This document shows positions 55,805 to 64,000 of a stretch of 64,000 bases of DNA, piece after piece (positions within the stretch are counted from its first letter, which is position 1; each line of letters opens with the position of its first letter). The translations under genes were made by a program, and so were the position numbers. The DNA is taken from positions 558,001 through 622,000 of the forward strand of contig SZXV01000002.1 in the NCBI GenBank assembly GCA_005862225.1, read 5' to 3'. This DNA is from Chlorobium sp. (GTDB taxonomy: Bacteria > Bacteroidota > Chlorobiia > Chlorobiales > Chlorobiaceae). The notes under the pieces are model-generated. The model saw only the letters and a program-made list of their open reading frames with translations. It did no database searches and was not told the origin of the DNA.

Positions 55805-57204
55805 GCTTCCTGACGGGTTATAGCCAGAATATCCCCTATTTTCTGTTCCACCTCCTCCCATTCAGAAAAGGGGTCTGATCCTTTGACAAGACCAGCGCCG
55901 GAGTATAGATAGGCAAAACGGCCATTGATGAGCGCAGAACGGATGGCAACGCAAAATTCAGAAGCGTCACGGCTGACCCAGCCGACAGGCGCGGCATACC
56001 AGCCACGGCTGAATGGTTCCAGCTCCATAATATGTTCCATTGCCGGAGCTTTCGGGACGCCACCGACCGCCGGGGTCGGGTGAAGCAGGCTCAGCACATC
56101 GTTGTCATGCTCAAACTCAGGTTTCAGTGTTGCGGTACAACGGGTATAGAGGTGCGCAAGGCGGTGCAGTTGCAGAACCTGTACCTTGTCATCCATATCA
56201 ATATCGCTGCATATCTTGAGCAACTCATTGTAGATCATCTCCCGGACGAAATTGTGTTCCCGGATATCTTTTTCTGAATTCAGAAGTGTTTCGGAGGCGT
56301 TATTATCATCTCCGTTGATGCTCTCTTTTGAACAGGTTCCGGCAAGAGCTTCCGTGAGCAGCATATTGCCTTCTCTCCGGTAAAGACGTTCGGGAGAAAA
56401 ACTGAAAAACGCATGGTTTTCAGCAGGTTCAAAATAGAACCTGTAGATAGCATTCTGGGGATAGGGGTAATTCAGCAAAAAATAGAGTGGTGAAAAGCTG
56501 TCGCTGAATTCAAGAACAGTCTGACGCGCAAGCATGATCTTGTCCATCTCATCATTCTCAAACGTCTGGATGGCCTTCTGGCACTGTTCGATCCAGCTTT
56601 TTTCATCCGGGTTATAGGAGATGTTCCGTAATTCTGGCAGTTTGATTGCCGAATGATCAGTACTGACCACAATTCGGTCGAGCATATCGGTTATCTCGCT
56701 GATCTTTGCATGGAGATGATCACCAGGTGCAAGCCAGAGGTTGCATGAAAGCGTATAGGTCTTGTTTTCAAAGGCTAACTGGACAAGTGGCAGCACAAAG
56801 GAAAATGAGGAAAACTTCTCCCAGACAGCATCCTGTGTTTCACTGTTGTTGAACCGGAATCCGCCGAAGTAACGCGTGTCGGGCTTTTTCCCTGCAACGG
56901 ATAGTCCGAATTTCCGGAAGCTTTCACTGTTGTTTCCGGATCCCTCAAATGCTATGGTGTCAGCAATTCCAATACCTGCCACCGAATAATCCTGTTCCCT
57001 GTTCATCCAGAAAAGCCGGGGATAGATCGTCTGGGAGGCAAGCCATTGAGGAATGTCTGTTGGTTGAACCTGTTGACTGAACGTTACAAGCCGGGCCTGA
57101 TGGCTTTGGTTGGTTGATGTGCGTTCCTTCCGATACAGGTTTATCGCTGATAGAAGGCACGAAACCGCCTTTTCTATGGTCAGGGGTTCTATTCCTTTAC
57201 TCAC
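55801..57204 (-). CDS. menF: Menaquinone-specific isochorismate synthase
   Basis: 467 residues from a GTG at 57204 that overlaps the TPR gene stop (GTGA). The chorismate-binding domain has NDEMDKIMLARQTVLEFSD, FFSFSPERLYRREG, LTEALAGTCSK, HNFVREMIYNEL, HPTPAVGGVPKAPAMEHIM and YLYSGAGLVKGSDPFSEWEE, all standard for MenF/EntC enzymes. It commits chorismate to menaquinone. Translationally coupled to both neighbours. Confidence 0.95.
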   Translation of the reverse strand: MSKGIEPLTIEKAVSCLLSAINLYRKERTSTNQSHQARLVTFSQQVQPTDIPQWLASQTIYPRLFWMNREQDYSVAGIGIADTIAFEGSGNNSESFRKFGLSVAGKKPDTRYFGGFRFNNSETQDAVWEKFSSFSFVLPLVQLAFENKTYTLSCNLWLAPGDHLHAKISEITDMLDRIVVSTDHSAIKLPELRNISYNPDEKSWIEQCQKAIQTFENDEMDKIMLARQTVLEFSDSFSPLYFLLNYPYPQNAIYRFYFEPAENHAFFSFSPERLYRREGNMLLTEALAGTCSKESINGDDNNASETLLNSEKDIREHNFVREMIYNELLKICSDIDMDDKVQVLQLHRLAHLYTRCTATLKPEFEHDNDVLSLLHPTPAVGGVPKAPAMEHIMELEPFSRGWYAAPVGWVSRDASEFCVAIRSALINGRFAYLYSGAGLVKGSDPFSEWEEVEQKIGDILAITRQEA

Positions 57205-57800
57205 CGTGCCTCATTGTTGATATGTTTTTGCAGAGAGACGGCAAGATAATTGTTTTTATCAAGAAGCCATTTATAGATAGCCTCGGCATCACTTTTGCGC
57301 CCTGTGTGGCTATAACAGACCGCAAGATTGTAGTGGGCCTCAATAAATGACTCGCTGTTATCAATCGCCGCATTGTAAAGATTGGCTGCTTTGTCAAACT
57401 GTTTCAGTTGCATATAAACATTACCAAGATCGTACAGTCTCAGGGAGTCTTTTGGAGAACGGTCAAGGTTTTGCTGAAAAAATTTCAGAGCTTCGGTATA
57501 ATTTTTCTGGTTGAACGCGACTGCGCCAAGCGCATGGCGGGCGTCGTCGAGTTCGGGATTGATGGCAAGTGCGCTGTTGAACGCCTGTGACGCCTCGGGG
57601 AAGCGTTTGCTGTTTGCATAAGCGTTGCCGAGCTTCATGTAGGCTCTGGCATCTTGAGGTGTTTTCCAGACTTGCTGCTGAAGGCTGTTTATCTCATCCG
57701 GTTTGCTGTTGCATGAACTTAAAAGCCCCAGCCCGATGATCAGGATGAGCGCAATAAAGGAGTGCCAACCGGTTTTTGAATGTGGTATTGAATGATTCAT
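57201..57800 (-). CDS. TPR-repeat lipoprotein
   Basis: 199 residues. Lipoprotein signal with LLSSC (Cys30), then at least four tetratricopeptide repeats between residues 45 and 185: ARAYMKLGNAYANSKRFPEA, ARHALGAVAFNQKNYTEALK, SLRLYDLGNVYMQLKQFDKA and AHYNLAVCYSHTGRKSDAEA. A scaffold protein in the envelope; partner unknown. It heads the men operon by overlap with menF, though its function is not obviously linked to quinones. Confidence 0.87.
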   Translation of the reverse strand: MNHSIPHSKTGWHSFIALILIIGLGLLSSCNSKPDEINSLQQQVWKTPQDARAYMKLGNAYANSKRFPEASQAFNSALAINPELDDARHALGAVAFNQKNYTEALKFFQQNLDRSPKDSLRLYDLGNVYMQLKQFDKAANLYNAAIDNSESFIEAHYNLAVCYSHTGRKSDAEAIYKWLLDKNNYLAVSLQKHINNEAR

Positions 57801-57976
57801 AGTATTTTAATATAAACACTCCCGGTATTATCTGCCAATCTTGATTGCATCCTGTCCTGATTTAACTGAAATATTTCCGAATGGTCTTCAGTGTATGTAA
57901 CTTTATTTCATGGATGGTAGATATCTTTTCTTTACCGAACAGCGTTGAGTTTTCGAATTGAATCAATAAAAGTGTT

Positions 57977-58195
57977 ATGTCAAAAGTCATGAAACATGAA
58001 TTTCGGGTAAGCGGCATGAGATGCAGCAGTTGTGAACTGCTTGTCAAAGAGGCTCTGGAAGAGCTGGAAGGGGTAACTCTCGCTGAGGCTTCGTCTCGTG
58101 ATGGTCTTGTTGCTGTTGCCTTTGATCCTGAAATGACTGGGCTGGAAACCATCAGAGTCGTTATTGAGCAACAAGGGTTCAGGGTTCAGGACTGA
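57977..58195 (+). CDS. Heavy-metal-associated (HMA) domain protein, CopZ-like
   Basis: 72 residues, almost entirely one HMA ferredoxin-like fold: EFRVSGMRCSSCELLVKEAL (metal site CxxC), an internal GLVAVAFDPEM strand and IRVVIEQQGFRV at the end. It binds a soft metal such as Cu(I) or Hg and delivers it. No P-type ATPase is nearby. ATG at 57977; nine bases separate it from the next forward frame. Confidence 0.88.
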   Translation: MSKVMKHEFRVSGMRCSSCELLVKEALEELEGVTLAEASSRDGLVAVAFDPEMTGLETIRVVIEQQGFRVQD

Positions 58196-58233
58196 GCTGT
58201 AATTTGAGCGTTATAAATAAAACGGAAAGTGTC

Positions 58234-58977
58234 ATGGCTGTGGAAAAAACAGAACGTCTTGCGGTGCTTATTGATGCTGATAATACACAGGCAACCATTA
58301 TTGAGGGACTTCTTGCGGAGGTTGCAAAGTATGGAACGTCAAGTGTCAAAAGAATTTATGGTGACTGGACCTCAACAGCCCTGAGAAGCTGGAAGGATGT
58401 GTTGCTGGAGCATTCTATTCAGCCGATACAGCAGTTCGGGTACACAAAAGGGAAAAATGCTACCGACAGCGCCATGATTATTGATGCCATGGATCTGTTG
58501 TATACAGGAAAGTTTCATGGTTTCTGTATTGTTTCGAGCGACAGTGACTTTACGAAACTTGCCTCGCGCATAAGGGAGTCGGGGCTGTTTGTCTACGGTT
58601 TTGGCGAGAAAAAGACCCCGTCGGCATTTGTTTCAGCATGTGACAAGTTTATCTACATCGAAGTCCTTCGGGCAAAAATTAATGAAAATGAACCGATAGC
58701 GAAAAAAACAATGGCAGAACTCAAGCAGGATACCCGGCTTGTTCGGTTGTTGCGGAACGCAGTGGAGGCCTCTTCAGATGAAAGTGGCTGGGCGCATCTT
58801 GCGACGACAGGGAGCAATATTGCCAAACAATCCTCCGAATTTGATCCGCGTAATTATGGTTACATCAGGCTTGGAGAGCTGCTGGCGGCTACGAAACTTT
58901 TCGATTTTGAAGAGCGCCAAATTGGCGAAGGACAGTCAAAAGCCATCTATGTTCGCGACAAACGGAAAAAAAGTTGA
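58234..58977 (+). CDS. NYN-domain protein with LOTUS/OST-HTH-like C terminus (LabA/DUF88 type)
   Basis: 247 residues from the ATG at 58234 (CGGAAAG precedes); an in-frame TTG at 58204 is less likely. The NYN (PIN-like) nuclease domain shows LAVLIDADNTQATIIEGLL, NATDSAMIIDAMDLLYTGKF and CIVSSDSDFTKLASRIRESG, giving the acidic metal-binding set. The C-terminal 75 residues, with GWAHLATTGSNIAKQSSEFD and NYGYIRLGELLAATKLFDF, look like an OST-HTH/LOTUS RNA-binding fold. Likely an RNA-processing or RNA-binding protein. Ends at the bidirectional terminator shared with tRNA-Asp. Confidence 0.87.
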   Translation: MAVEKTERLAVLIDADNTQATIIEGLLAEVAKYGTSSVKRIYGDWTSTALRSWKDVLLEHSIQPIQQFGYTKGKNATDSAMIIDAMDLLYTGKFHGFCIVSSDSDFTKLASRIRESGLFVYGFGEKKTPSAFVSACDKFIYIEVLRAKINENEPIAKKTMAELKQDTRLVRLLRNAVEASSDESGWAHLATTGSNIAKQSSEFDPRNYGYIRLGELLAATKLFDFEERQIGEGQSKAIYVRDKRKKS

Positions 58978-59004
58978 CTGTTTACTCCTCGGAATGTTAC
59001 TAAT

Positions 59005-59040
59005 AAAAAAAGCCTTTCCTGACAAGGGAAAGGCTTTTTT
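59005..59040. terminator. Bidirectional rho-independent terminator
   Basis: AAAAAAGCCTTTCC - tgacaa - GGGAAAGGCTTTTTT, between the NYN gene (forward) and tRNA-Asp (reverse). Confidence 0.9.
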
Positions 59041-59043
59041 ATG

Positions 59044-59118
59044 CGGAGCTGACGGGGCTCGAACCCGCGACCTCCTGCGTGACAGGCAGGCGCTCTAACC
59101 AAACTGAGCTACAGCTCC
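59044..59118 (-). tRNA. tRNA-Asp (anticodon GTC)
   Basis: 75 nt on the reverse strand. The acceptor stem GGAGCTG pairs with CAGCTCC (59045-59051) with G as discriminator; D-loop region AGCTCAGTTTGGTTAGAGC; anticodon stem CCTGC / GCAGG around loop CTGTCAC, anticodon GTC; T-arm GCGGGTTCGAGCCCCGT. The 3' CCA is not encoded (GCAT follows). Confidence 0.96.
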
Positions 59119-59259
59119 ATTAAGAGTGTGGTTAAGGTAAGGAGCAAGCTTTTAATATCCAAAAAGTATTTTTCATTTCTTTTCTTCATCTTTTTGCATA
59201 AACTATTTCACTGGATTTTTATAAATTTGCCCATATAAATTTATTTTATAAGGAACAAG

Positions 59260-60639
59260 GTGTTTTCAACATTAACAATCAAGACAGTTACCATTATGGC
59301 CGATACAGACTCCAGAAATTCTCTGACCGTTACGGATAATCGAACTGGAAAAATTTATGAACTTCCGATTGAAAACGGTTCTGTCAATACCATGGGTCTT
59401 CGTCAGATCAAGGTTTCTGGTGACGATTTTGGATTGTTGGGCTATGATCCGGGTTTTTTGAATACGGCATCATGTAAGAGTCGCATTACGTATATCGATG
59501 GAGATAAAGGCATTCTGCGTTATCGCGGTTATCCTATAGAACAGCTTGCAGAAAAAAGCTCTTTTCTGGAAACAGGATATCTGCTGATCAAGGGCGAACT
59601 TCCTGACAAGGACCGTCTGGCTGAATGGACGTATAATATCCACCATCATACGATGACCCATGCCAATATTGTCAAGTTTATGGACGGCTTTCGCTATGAT
59701 GCTCACCCGATGGGTATTCTTGTTGGTACTGTCGGAGCGCTTTCGACGTTTTATCGTGACGCAAAGGATATCAACAGCGAAGAGTCACGCAAACTTCAGG
59801 TGCGTCGTCTCATCGGCAAAATACCTACTCTTGCAGCGATGAGTTTTCGCCACAGTCTGGGATTTCCCTATGTTTTGCCTGATAATGAATTGAGTTATAC
59901 CGGCAATTTCCTTTCGATGATGTTCAAGATGACGGAGCATCATTACAAGCCAAATCCGGTGCTTGAACATGCTCTTGATGTTCTTTTTATTCTTCATGCC
60001 GACCATGAACAGAACTGTTCAACCAATGCTGTGCGTGCGGTTGGCAGTTCCGGTGTCGATCCTTATACCGCTATAGCCGCAGGTTGTGCAGCGCTTTATG
60101 GTCCTCTTCACGGCGGAGCCAACGAGGCTGTTATTCACATGCTGCTGAAAATCGGTTCAGTTGAACATGTGCCTGCTTTTATTCAATCAGTCAAGGATGG
60201 CGAAGGACGTTTGATGGGATTTGGCCACAGAGTCTATAAAAATTATGATCCAAGGGCAAAAATCATCAAGAAGATTGCTTTTGAGGTTTTTGAGGAGACT
60301 GGGCGGAGTCCGCTGCTCGATATTGCGCTTGAGCTTGAGAGAATTGCCCTTGAAGACGAATATTTTGTTAATCGGAAGCTGTATCCCAATGTTGATTTCT
60401 ACTCTGGTTTGATTTATCAGGCGATGGGATTTCCGATGGATATGTTCCCGGTTCTGTTTGCTATTGGCAGGATTCCAGGATGGCTTGCCCAGTGGACTGA
60501 GCATGTCAAGGATGGGGAGCAGAAAATTGCAAGACCCCGGCAGATCTATCTTGGTGAGGAACAAAGGGATTTTATGCCGATCGAAAAACGTCCAAGAAAC
60601 CGCATGGACGAGAAGGAAGCAGATTTCTGCATGCTGTAG
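59260..60639 (+). CDS. gltA: Citrate synthase
   Basis: 459 residues from a GTG at 59260 that has AAGGAA just before it; an ATG at 59296 (MADTDSRNS) is the alternative. The catalytic set is visible: LHADHEQNCSTNAVRAVGSS with the first His, YGPLHGGANEAVIHML with the second, and MGFGHRVYKNYDPRA, then YPNVDFYSGLIYQAMGFP. It resembles the NADH-sensitive-length type I enzymes. It condenses acetyl-CoA and oxaloacetate. Green sulfur bacteria run a reductive TCA cycle with ATP-citrate lyase, so this enzyme serves the opposite direction, for example glutamate supply or dark metabolism. Confidence 0.95.
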   Translation: MFSTLTIKTVTIMADTDSRNSLTVTDNRTGKIYELPIENGSVNTMGLRQIKVSGDDFGLLGYDPGFLNTASCKSRITYIDGDKGILRYRGYPIEQLAEKSSFLETGYLLIKGELPDKDRLAEWTYNIHHHTMTHANIVKFMDGFRYDAHPMGILVGTVGALSTFYRDAKDINSEESRKLQVRRLIGKIPTLAAMSFRHSLGFPYVLPDNELSYTGNFLSMMFKMTEHHYKPNPVLEHALDVLFILHADHEQNCSTNAVRAVGSSGVDPYTAIAAGCAALYGPLHGGANEAVIHMLLKIGSVEHVPAFIQSVKDGEGRLMGFGHRVYKNYDPRAKIIKKIAFEVFEETGRSPLLDIALELERIALEDEYFVNRKLYPNVDFYSGLIYQAMGFPMDMFPVLFAIGRIPGWLAQWTEHVKDGEQKIARPRQIYLGEEQRDFMPIEKRPRNRMDEKEADFCML

Positions 60640-60698
60640 GAAGTTAAGCGGTCTGTGAATACAGGCATGGTGTTCTTGTAATTTATGAAGGTGTTTTT

Positions 60699-60986
60699 AT
60701 GTCTGTTACTATCAAGGATGTTTCCTATATCGCTGAATTGGCCAAGCTGCGATTCAGTGATGAAGAGATGATGACGATGACCAGTGAGCTGAACAATATT
60801 CTTCATTATGTTGAAAAGCTTAATGAAGTGGATACAGAGGGAGTTCTGCCGCTGAGCAGCATTCATGATCCGGTCAATGTGCTGCGGGAGGATGTTGAGA
60901 TTCAATCGCTTTCGTCAGGAGAGGTTTTGCAGAATGCTCCAGACAGGCAGGATCGCTTTTTCAAGGTACCGAAAGTGATTGGTTAG
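60699..60986 (+). CDS. gatC: Asp/Glu-tRNA(Asn/Gln) amidotransferase subunit C
   Basis: 95 residues. [20 protein letters not shown], the [19 protein letters not shown] block, then [13 protein letters not shown] and the C-terminal FFKVPKVI are the whole GatC pattern. It wraps around GatA and stabilises the GatCAB complex. gatA and gatB are not in the window. The next gene's likely start overlaps its stop. Confidence 0.95.
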   Translation: MSVTIKDVSYIAELAKLRFSDEEMMTMTSELNNILHYVEKLNEVDTEGVLPLSSIHDPVNVLREDVEIQSLSSGEVLQNAPDRQDRFFKVPKVIG

Positions 60987-61284
60987 TCATCTTTTGGTGG
61001 AGCTGCGTGAAAAAAATGGCAGCGTTGTTTTTGTCGTTAAGGCACAACCTCGTTCGTCAAAAAGCAGAATTTGCGGGCCCTATAATGGCGGTTTAAAGGT
61101 GAGTCTGAAGGCCGCGCCTGTTGATGATGCTGCGAACGAGGAGTGTTGCGAACTGTTTGCCAGGCTGTTCCATGTTTCTCAGTCACGGGTCCATATTTTA
61201 TCCGGTCGAACCTCCAGGACCAAGAGTGTCATGATTGAAGGTGTTGGTGCTCAAGCCGCAAGTCTCATTTTTGAACAATTCTGA
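60979..61284 (+). CDS. DUF167 (YggU-family) protein
   Basis: 101 residues counted from a TTG at 60979 overlapping the gatC stop; a GTG at 60997 giving [12 protein letters not shown] is at least as likely. [37 protein letters not shown] and [17 protein letters not shown] are the DUF167 hallmarks. Small conserved protein of unknown function. Its stop is directly followed by the ATG of kdsB. Confidence 0.87.
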   Translation: MVSHLLVELREKNGSVVFVVKAQPRSSKSRICGPYNGGLKVSLKAAPVDDAANEECCELFARLFHVSQSRVHILSGRTSRTKSVMIEGVGAQAASLIFEQF

Positions 61285-62034
61285 ATGCCTGTAAAAGCTG
61301 TTATTCTTATTCCCGCAAGGCTTGATTCGAGTCGTCTCGAAAAAAAAATGCTTGCCGATATTGAAGGGGAGCCTCTTATTATTCATACGTGGCGACAGGC
61401 GTTGAAGTCGCGTCTGGCAGAACGGGTTGTTGTTGCCACTGATAGCCGTGAGATAGCAGATGTTCTTGAAGTTCGGGGGGCAGAGGTGGTCATGACCTCA
61501 CCGCAGGCGAGCTGCGGCACCGAACGCATTGCTGAAGCGGCACGCCGGATTGACGGAGATGTGTTTGTCAATTTGCAGGGTGATGAACCGCTTATCAGTC
61601 CTGAAAATATTGATCTTGCCCTTCAGCCGTTCTTTTCTGATAATCCTCCTGATTGCTCAACCCTTGTTTTCCCGTTGCAGCCTGACGATCGTCTTCAAAT
61701 TGAGGATCAGCATCTGGTGAAGGTTGTTATGGATTCAAAGGGGTATGCCCTCTATTTTTCCCGAAGTCCGATTCCCTTCAGGCGAAATGTTCTTCCTTCA
61801 ACCACGTTTTATCGCCATATCGGGCTTTATGCGCTCAGCGCAGGGGTTCTGGAGCAATTTGCAACTCTTCCCCCCTCCATGCTCGAACAGGCGGAGTCGC
61901 TTGAACAACTTCGTTTGCTGGAGAACGGGTTTCGAATTCAGTGTGTCACGACCCTGGTTGATAACCCCGGGGTTAATACGGCAGAGGATCTTGAGCTGGT
62001 GCGCAGTATCATCAGGGCCTCTTCTCACCGATGA
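61285..62034 (+). CDS. kdsB: 3-deoxy-manno-octulosonate cytidylyltransferase
   Basis: 249 residues. [20 protein letters not shown] is the CTP-binding loop, followed by [29 protein letters not shown] and [12 protein letters not shown], then [17 protein letters not shown]. It makes CMP-KDO for lipopolysaccharide inner core, showing a gram-negative envelope. The last 23 bases overlap the convergent xseA gene. Confidence 0.95.
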   Translation: MPVKAVILIPARLDSSRLEKKMLADIEGEPLIIHTWRQALKSRLAERVVVATDSREIADVLEVRGAEVVMTSPQASCGTERIAEAARRIDGDVFVNLQGDEPLISPENIDLALQPFFSDNPPDCSTLVFPLQPDDRLQIEDQHLVKVVMDSKGYALYFSRSPIPFRRNVLPSTTFYRHIGLYALSAGVLEQFATLPPSMLEQAESLEQLRLLENGFRIQCVTTLVDNPGVNTAEDLELVRSIIRASSHR

Positions 62035-63220
62035 TCATTGCGGGCAGAATTCCATCATGAAACAGAAGGCTTACTTCATCAGAAGCTCCCAGCTTGTTGG
62101 CGCTGGTCATGAATTTCACCTCTTTTTTGACAAGGATATATCCTCGTTCAAGTGTTTTTCGGTAATCGAGAAGCCCCAGTTGCTGTTTTACTGACGTGTA
62201 GCGCTGAACTTGCTGGCTATAGGTGGTCAAGATGGTTCGCGACATCTGGGCAATAAGAGAGTCGAGTCGCTCATGAAACTGCTGCATCTGGAGTGGTGGG
62301 CGGTTGAAAGCAAAACTGTTGCAAATCGAATAGACATGACGGTCAGCGCCGTCAAGTTTTGCCTGTAACGCCCGCTCTTGTCTTGAAATAACAATGTCGA
62401 GATTTCGAAGGAGTTGTTCGGTATCCGGTACTGCGAGTTCGGCTGCAATGGAGGGAGTTCCTGCCCTCAGGTCGGCGACCATATCGGCAATGGTGAGATC
62501 AGTTTCGTGACCGACAGCACTGATGACAGGTATTTTTGAGTGGTAGATGGCATTGGCGACAAGTTCACCGTTAAAAGCCTGTAAATCTTCCAGCGAACCA
62601 CCACCTCTTGCAATAATAATCACTTCCGGTCGGTGGCGCCTGTGTTTTGTAGAGTTAAAATAGGCGATACTGGCGGCTACTTCTTCAGCGGCATTGTACC
62701 CCTGTACTTTAACAGGATACAGAAGCACTTTTGCAGCAGGGAATCGTCGTTCCAGCACGTTGCTCATATCTTCTATTACTGCTCCGGTTGGAGAGGTGAC
62801 AAGTCCGATGGTTTCCGGAATTGCGGGAATTGCTCTTTTGCGTTCAGTGCTGAAGTAGCCTGCTTTGGCAAGTTTCTGCAAAAGCTCGGCAAAAGCTTGC
62901 TGCAAAGCGCCCTGCCCTGCTTCAGTGAGAGAGGTGCAGATGAGTTGGTAGCGTCCTGATGGAGGATAAACTTCAAGACGTCCTTCAGCAACGACATCCA
63001 TGCCGTCTCTGAGTGTAACGCCAAGACGACTGGCGGTTGTTTTCCATATCACTGCAGGTATCTGGGCACCTTCATCCTTCAGCGTCAAATAAATGTGTCC
63101 GGAACCATGCCGCTTGAAATTTGAAATTTCCCCCTTGATCTTTACCTGGGGAAAAAGCGTTTCAAGCCCGGTTTTGATCTGTTGCGTCAGTTGGCTGACC
63201 GATAGAATTTCAGCGCTCAT
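62012..63220 (-). CDS. xseA: Exodeoxyribonuclease VII large subunit
   Basis: 402 residues. The OB-fold starts [19 protein letters not shown] and has [20 protein letters not shown]. The catalytic part has [41 protein letters not shown] and [25 protein letters not shown], with the metal-binding Asp. A coiled region follows and GYILVKK lies near the C terminus. It degrades single-stranded DNA with XseB, which is not seen here. Tail-to-tail overlap with kdsB of 23 bases. Confidence 0.94.
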   Translation of the reverse strand: MSAEILSVSQLTQQIKTGLETLFPQVKIKGEISNFKRHGSGHIYLTLKDEGAQIPAVIWKTTASRLGVTLRDGMDVVAEGRLEVYPPSGRYQLICTSLTEAGQGALQQAFAELLQKLAKAGYFSTERKRAIPAIPETIGLVTSPTGAVIEDMSNVLERRFPAAKVLLYPVKVQGYNAAEEVAASIAYFNSTKHRRHRPEVIIIARGGGSLEDLQAFNGELVANAIYHSKIPVISAVGHETDLTIADMVADLRAGTPSIAAELAVPDTEQLLRNLDIVISRQERALQAKLDGADRHVYSICNSFAFNRPPLQMQQFHERLDSLIAQMSRTILTTYSQQVQRYTSVKQQLGLLDYRKTLERGYILVKKEVKFMTSANKLGASDEVSLLFHDGILPAMIIGEKRP

Positions 63221-63517
63221 AAAAAGTCGAAGGGAGAAGTGTCAAGGATCATCTTAACTCTTAATATGGGAAAAATTCAATGAGCTTGTTGGTAAAAATA
63301 AAGCATGAATATTTCTCTCCGGCGGGAAAGAAAAAATTGAAAATTAATTATTTAAATTTATACATTTAATCTATACATTATTCTGTTATACCCGGTTATG
63401 GTCAGGAAGGTTTGTAGACCTTAAATATTTTCTGAAGCTGCCGTATATTTGTCTGAAGGTATTTTAGCCATGCTGACTTGATGGGTTCGAAAGGGAATAA
63501 ATTCAACGGCGACCATT

Positions 63518-64000
63518 ATGAAGTTTTTTTCAAAGATACGCTATACAGTCATTGGGATTTCGTTCCTCTTGATCGGCTTGGGCATAGTTTCAGTGTTGGT
63601 ATCAAAACCTGATCTGATTGTTCGAAATATTAAGGCTCTGTTTATAGCTCCTGGTGCAACCGCAATTTCTGAGGCACATAGTCTGACCGTTGGTCAGGCG
63701 ATAACCAGTTTGAAGCCGCTGACAGCCAGCGGAGGAGTGGCCCCTTATAATTATAGCGTGAGTTCAGGTATACTTCCAGAAGGTCTGGTTCTTAATGCAA
63801 AAACTGGTGAAGTGACAGGTACACCAAGCAGGGTTTATTCTACTGCGAATGTAACTTTTTCAGTTAGAGATGCGAATCATCTTGTTGCCTCAACACGGAG
63901 TAGTATAAGCTTTACTGTAAATCCAGCTCCAAAAATTGCTGCTGTAACGAATGTGAAGAGTTTGACAGCGGAACCATCAAAAAACGTTAATACGTTTATT
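63518..64000 (+). CDS. Secreted or anchored protein with a putative-Ig (He_PIG) repeat, partial
   Basis: 161 codons open to the window edge from the ATG at 63518. An N-terminal hydrophobic segment (TVIGISFLLIGLGIVSVLV) acts as signal or anchor. Residues about 55-145 form one putative-Ig module: GVAPYNYSVSSGILPEGLVL, NAKTGEVTGTPSRVYSTANV and TFSVRDAN. Such modules repeat many times in large surface proteins, so the gene is probably long. The roughly 300 bases upstream are AT-rich and hold its promoter region. Confidence 0.8.
   Translation, partial: MKFFSKIRYTVIGISFLLIGLGIVSVLVSKPDLIVRNIKALFIAPGATAISEAHSLTVGQAITSLKPLTASGGVAPYNYSVSSGILPEGLVLNAKTGEVTGTPSRVYSTANVTFSVRDANHLVASTRSSISFTVNPAPKIAAVTNVKSLTAEPSKNVNTFI

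Overview
The window looks like chromosome from a green sulfur bacterium (Chlorobiaceae, Chlorobium/Pelodictyon type). The best evidence is a 75-residue chlorosome envelope protein of the CsmB/CsmF type at 21139-21366. A HydB/AsrA-like iron-sulfur subunit, a complete classical menaquinone gene set and a gram-negative envelope gene complement (CMP-KDO synthetase, OmpA lipoprotein, beta-barrel proteins) fit this. I recognise the lineage from gene content and cannot name the species.

Layout. 1-984: 3' part of a hydrogenase/sulfur-reductase beta subunit (reverse strand), cut by the window edge. 1199-7235: five tandem paralogous 8-stranded outer-membrane barrel genes plus a U32-family protein, with a decayed duplicate of the U32 3' end among them. 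7487-9630: small membrane protein, SpoU-type RNA methyltransferase and TerC. 9796-11945: aldehyde dehydrogenase and patatin-like lipase, overlapping. 12104-17008: trans-editing deacylase-like protein, a glycosyltransferase and the complete oxidative pentose-phosphate set (gnd, zwf, pgl), with zwf and pgl overlapping tail to tail. 17155-20984: membrane protein, SIMPL protein, L,D-transpeptidase and SRPBCC protein. 21139-25271: chlorosome protein, a RelE-like/UvrD-like/ankyrin fusion helicase and an HD hydrolase. 25620-31094: OmpA lipoprotein, barrel protein and metH, with remnants of a second ompA/metH pair between them.

31249-32616 is a plasmid-type partition cassette: a ParA ATPase, a ribbon-helix-helix partner and three arrays of 9-bp repeats (TGTATNNNN). 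One array lies inside the partner's own coding sequence and makes the protein read as a Xaa-Xaa-Thr tripeptide repeat. A second, chromosomal parA-parB pair lies 6.5 kb away (38835-40550), beside mnmA, ETF-quinone oxidoreductase, mgtE, mpg and dapB.

41885-57800 is the menaquinone operon on the reverse strand (TPR lipoprotein-menF-menD, then menH-menB-menC-menE). Between menD and menH sits a forward-strand, three-gene block of about 7.8 kb (46211-53959). It encodes a nitrilase-fold hydrolase, a winged-helix protein and a 1922-residue protein. That protein combines a KGGVGR-type ParA-like ATPase, a PD-(D/E)XK nuclease, NACHT, DUF4062, a second NACHT and an FGE/C-type-lectin-fold domain. This is the best candidate for an undescribed conflict (antiphage) system. 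The C-terminal domain also carries a segment laid out like a diversity-generating-retroelement variable region.

57977-64000: heavy-metal-binding domain protein, NYN/LOTUS-like protein, tRNA-Asp(GTC), citrate synthase, gatC, DUF167 protein, kdsB, xseA and the start of a putative-Ig-repeat surface protein running off the right edge.
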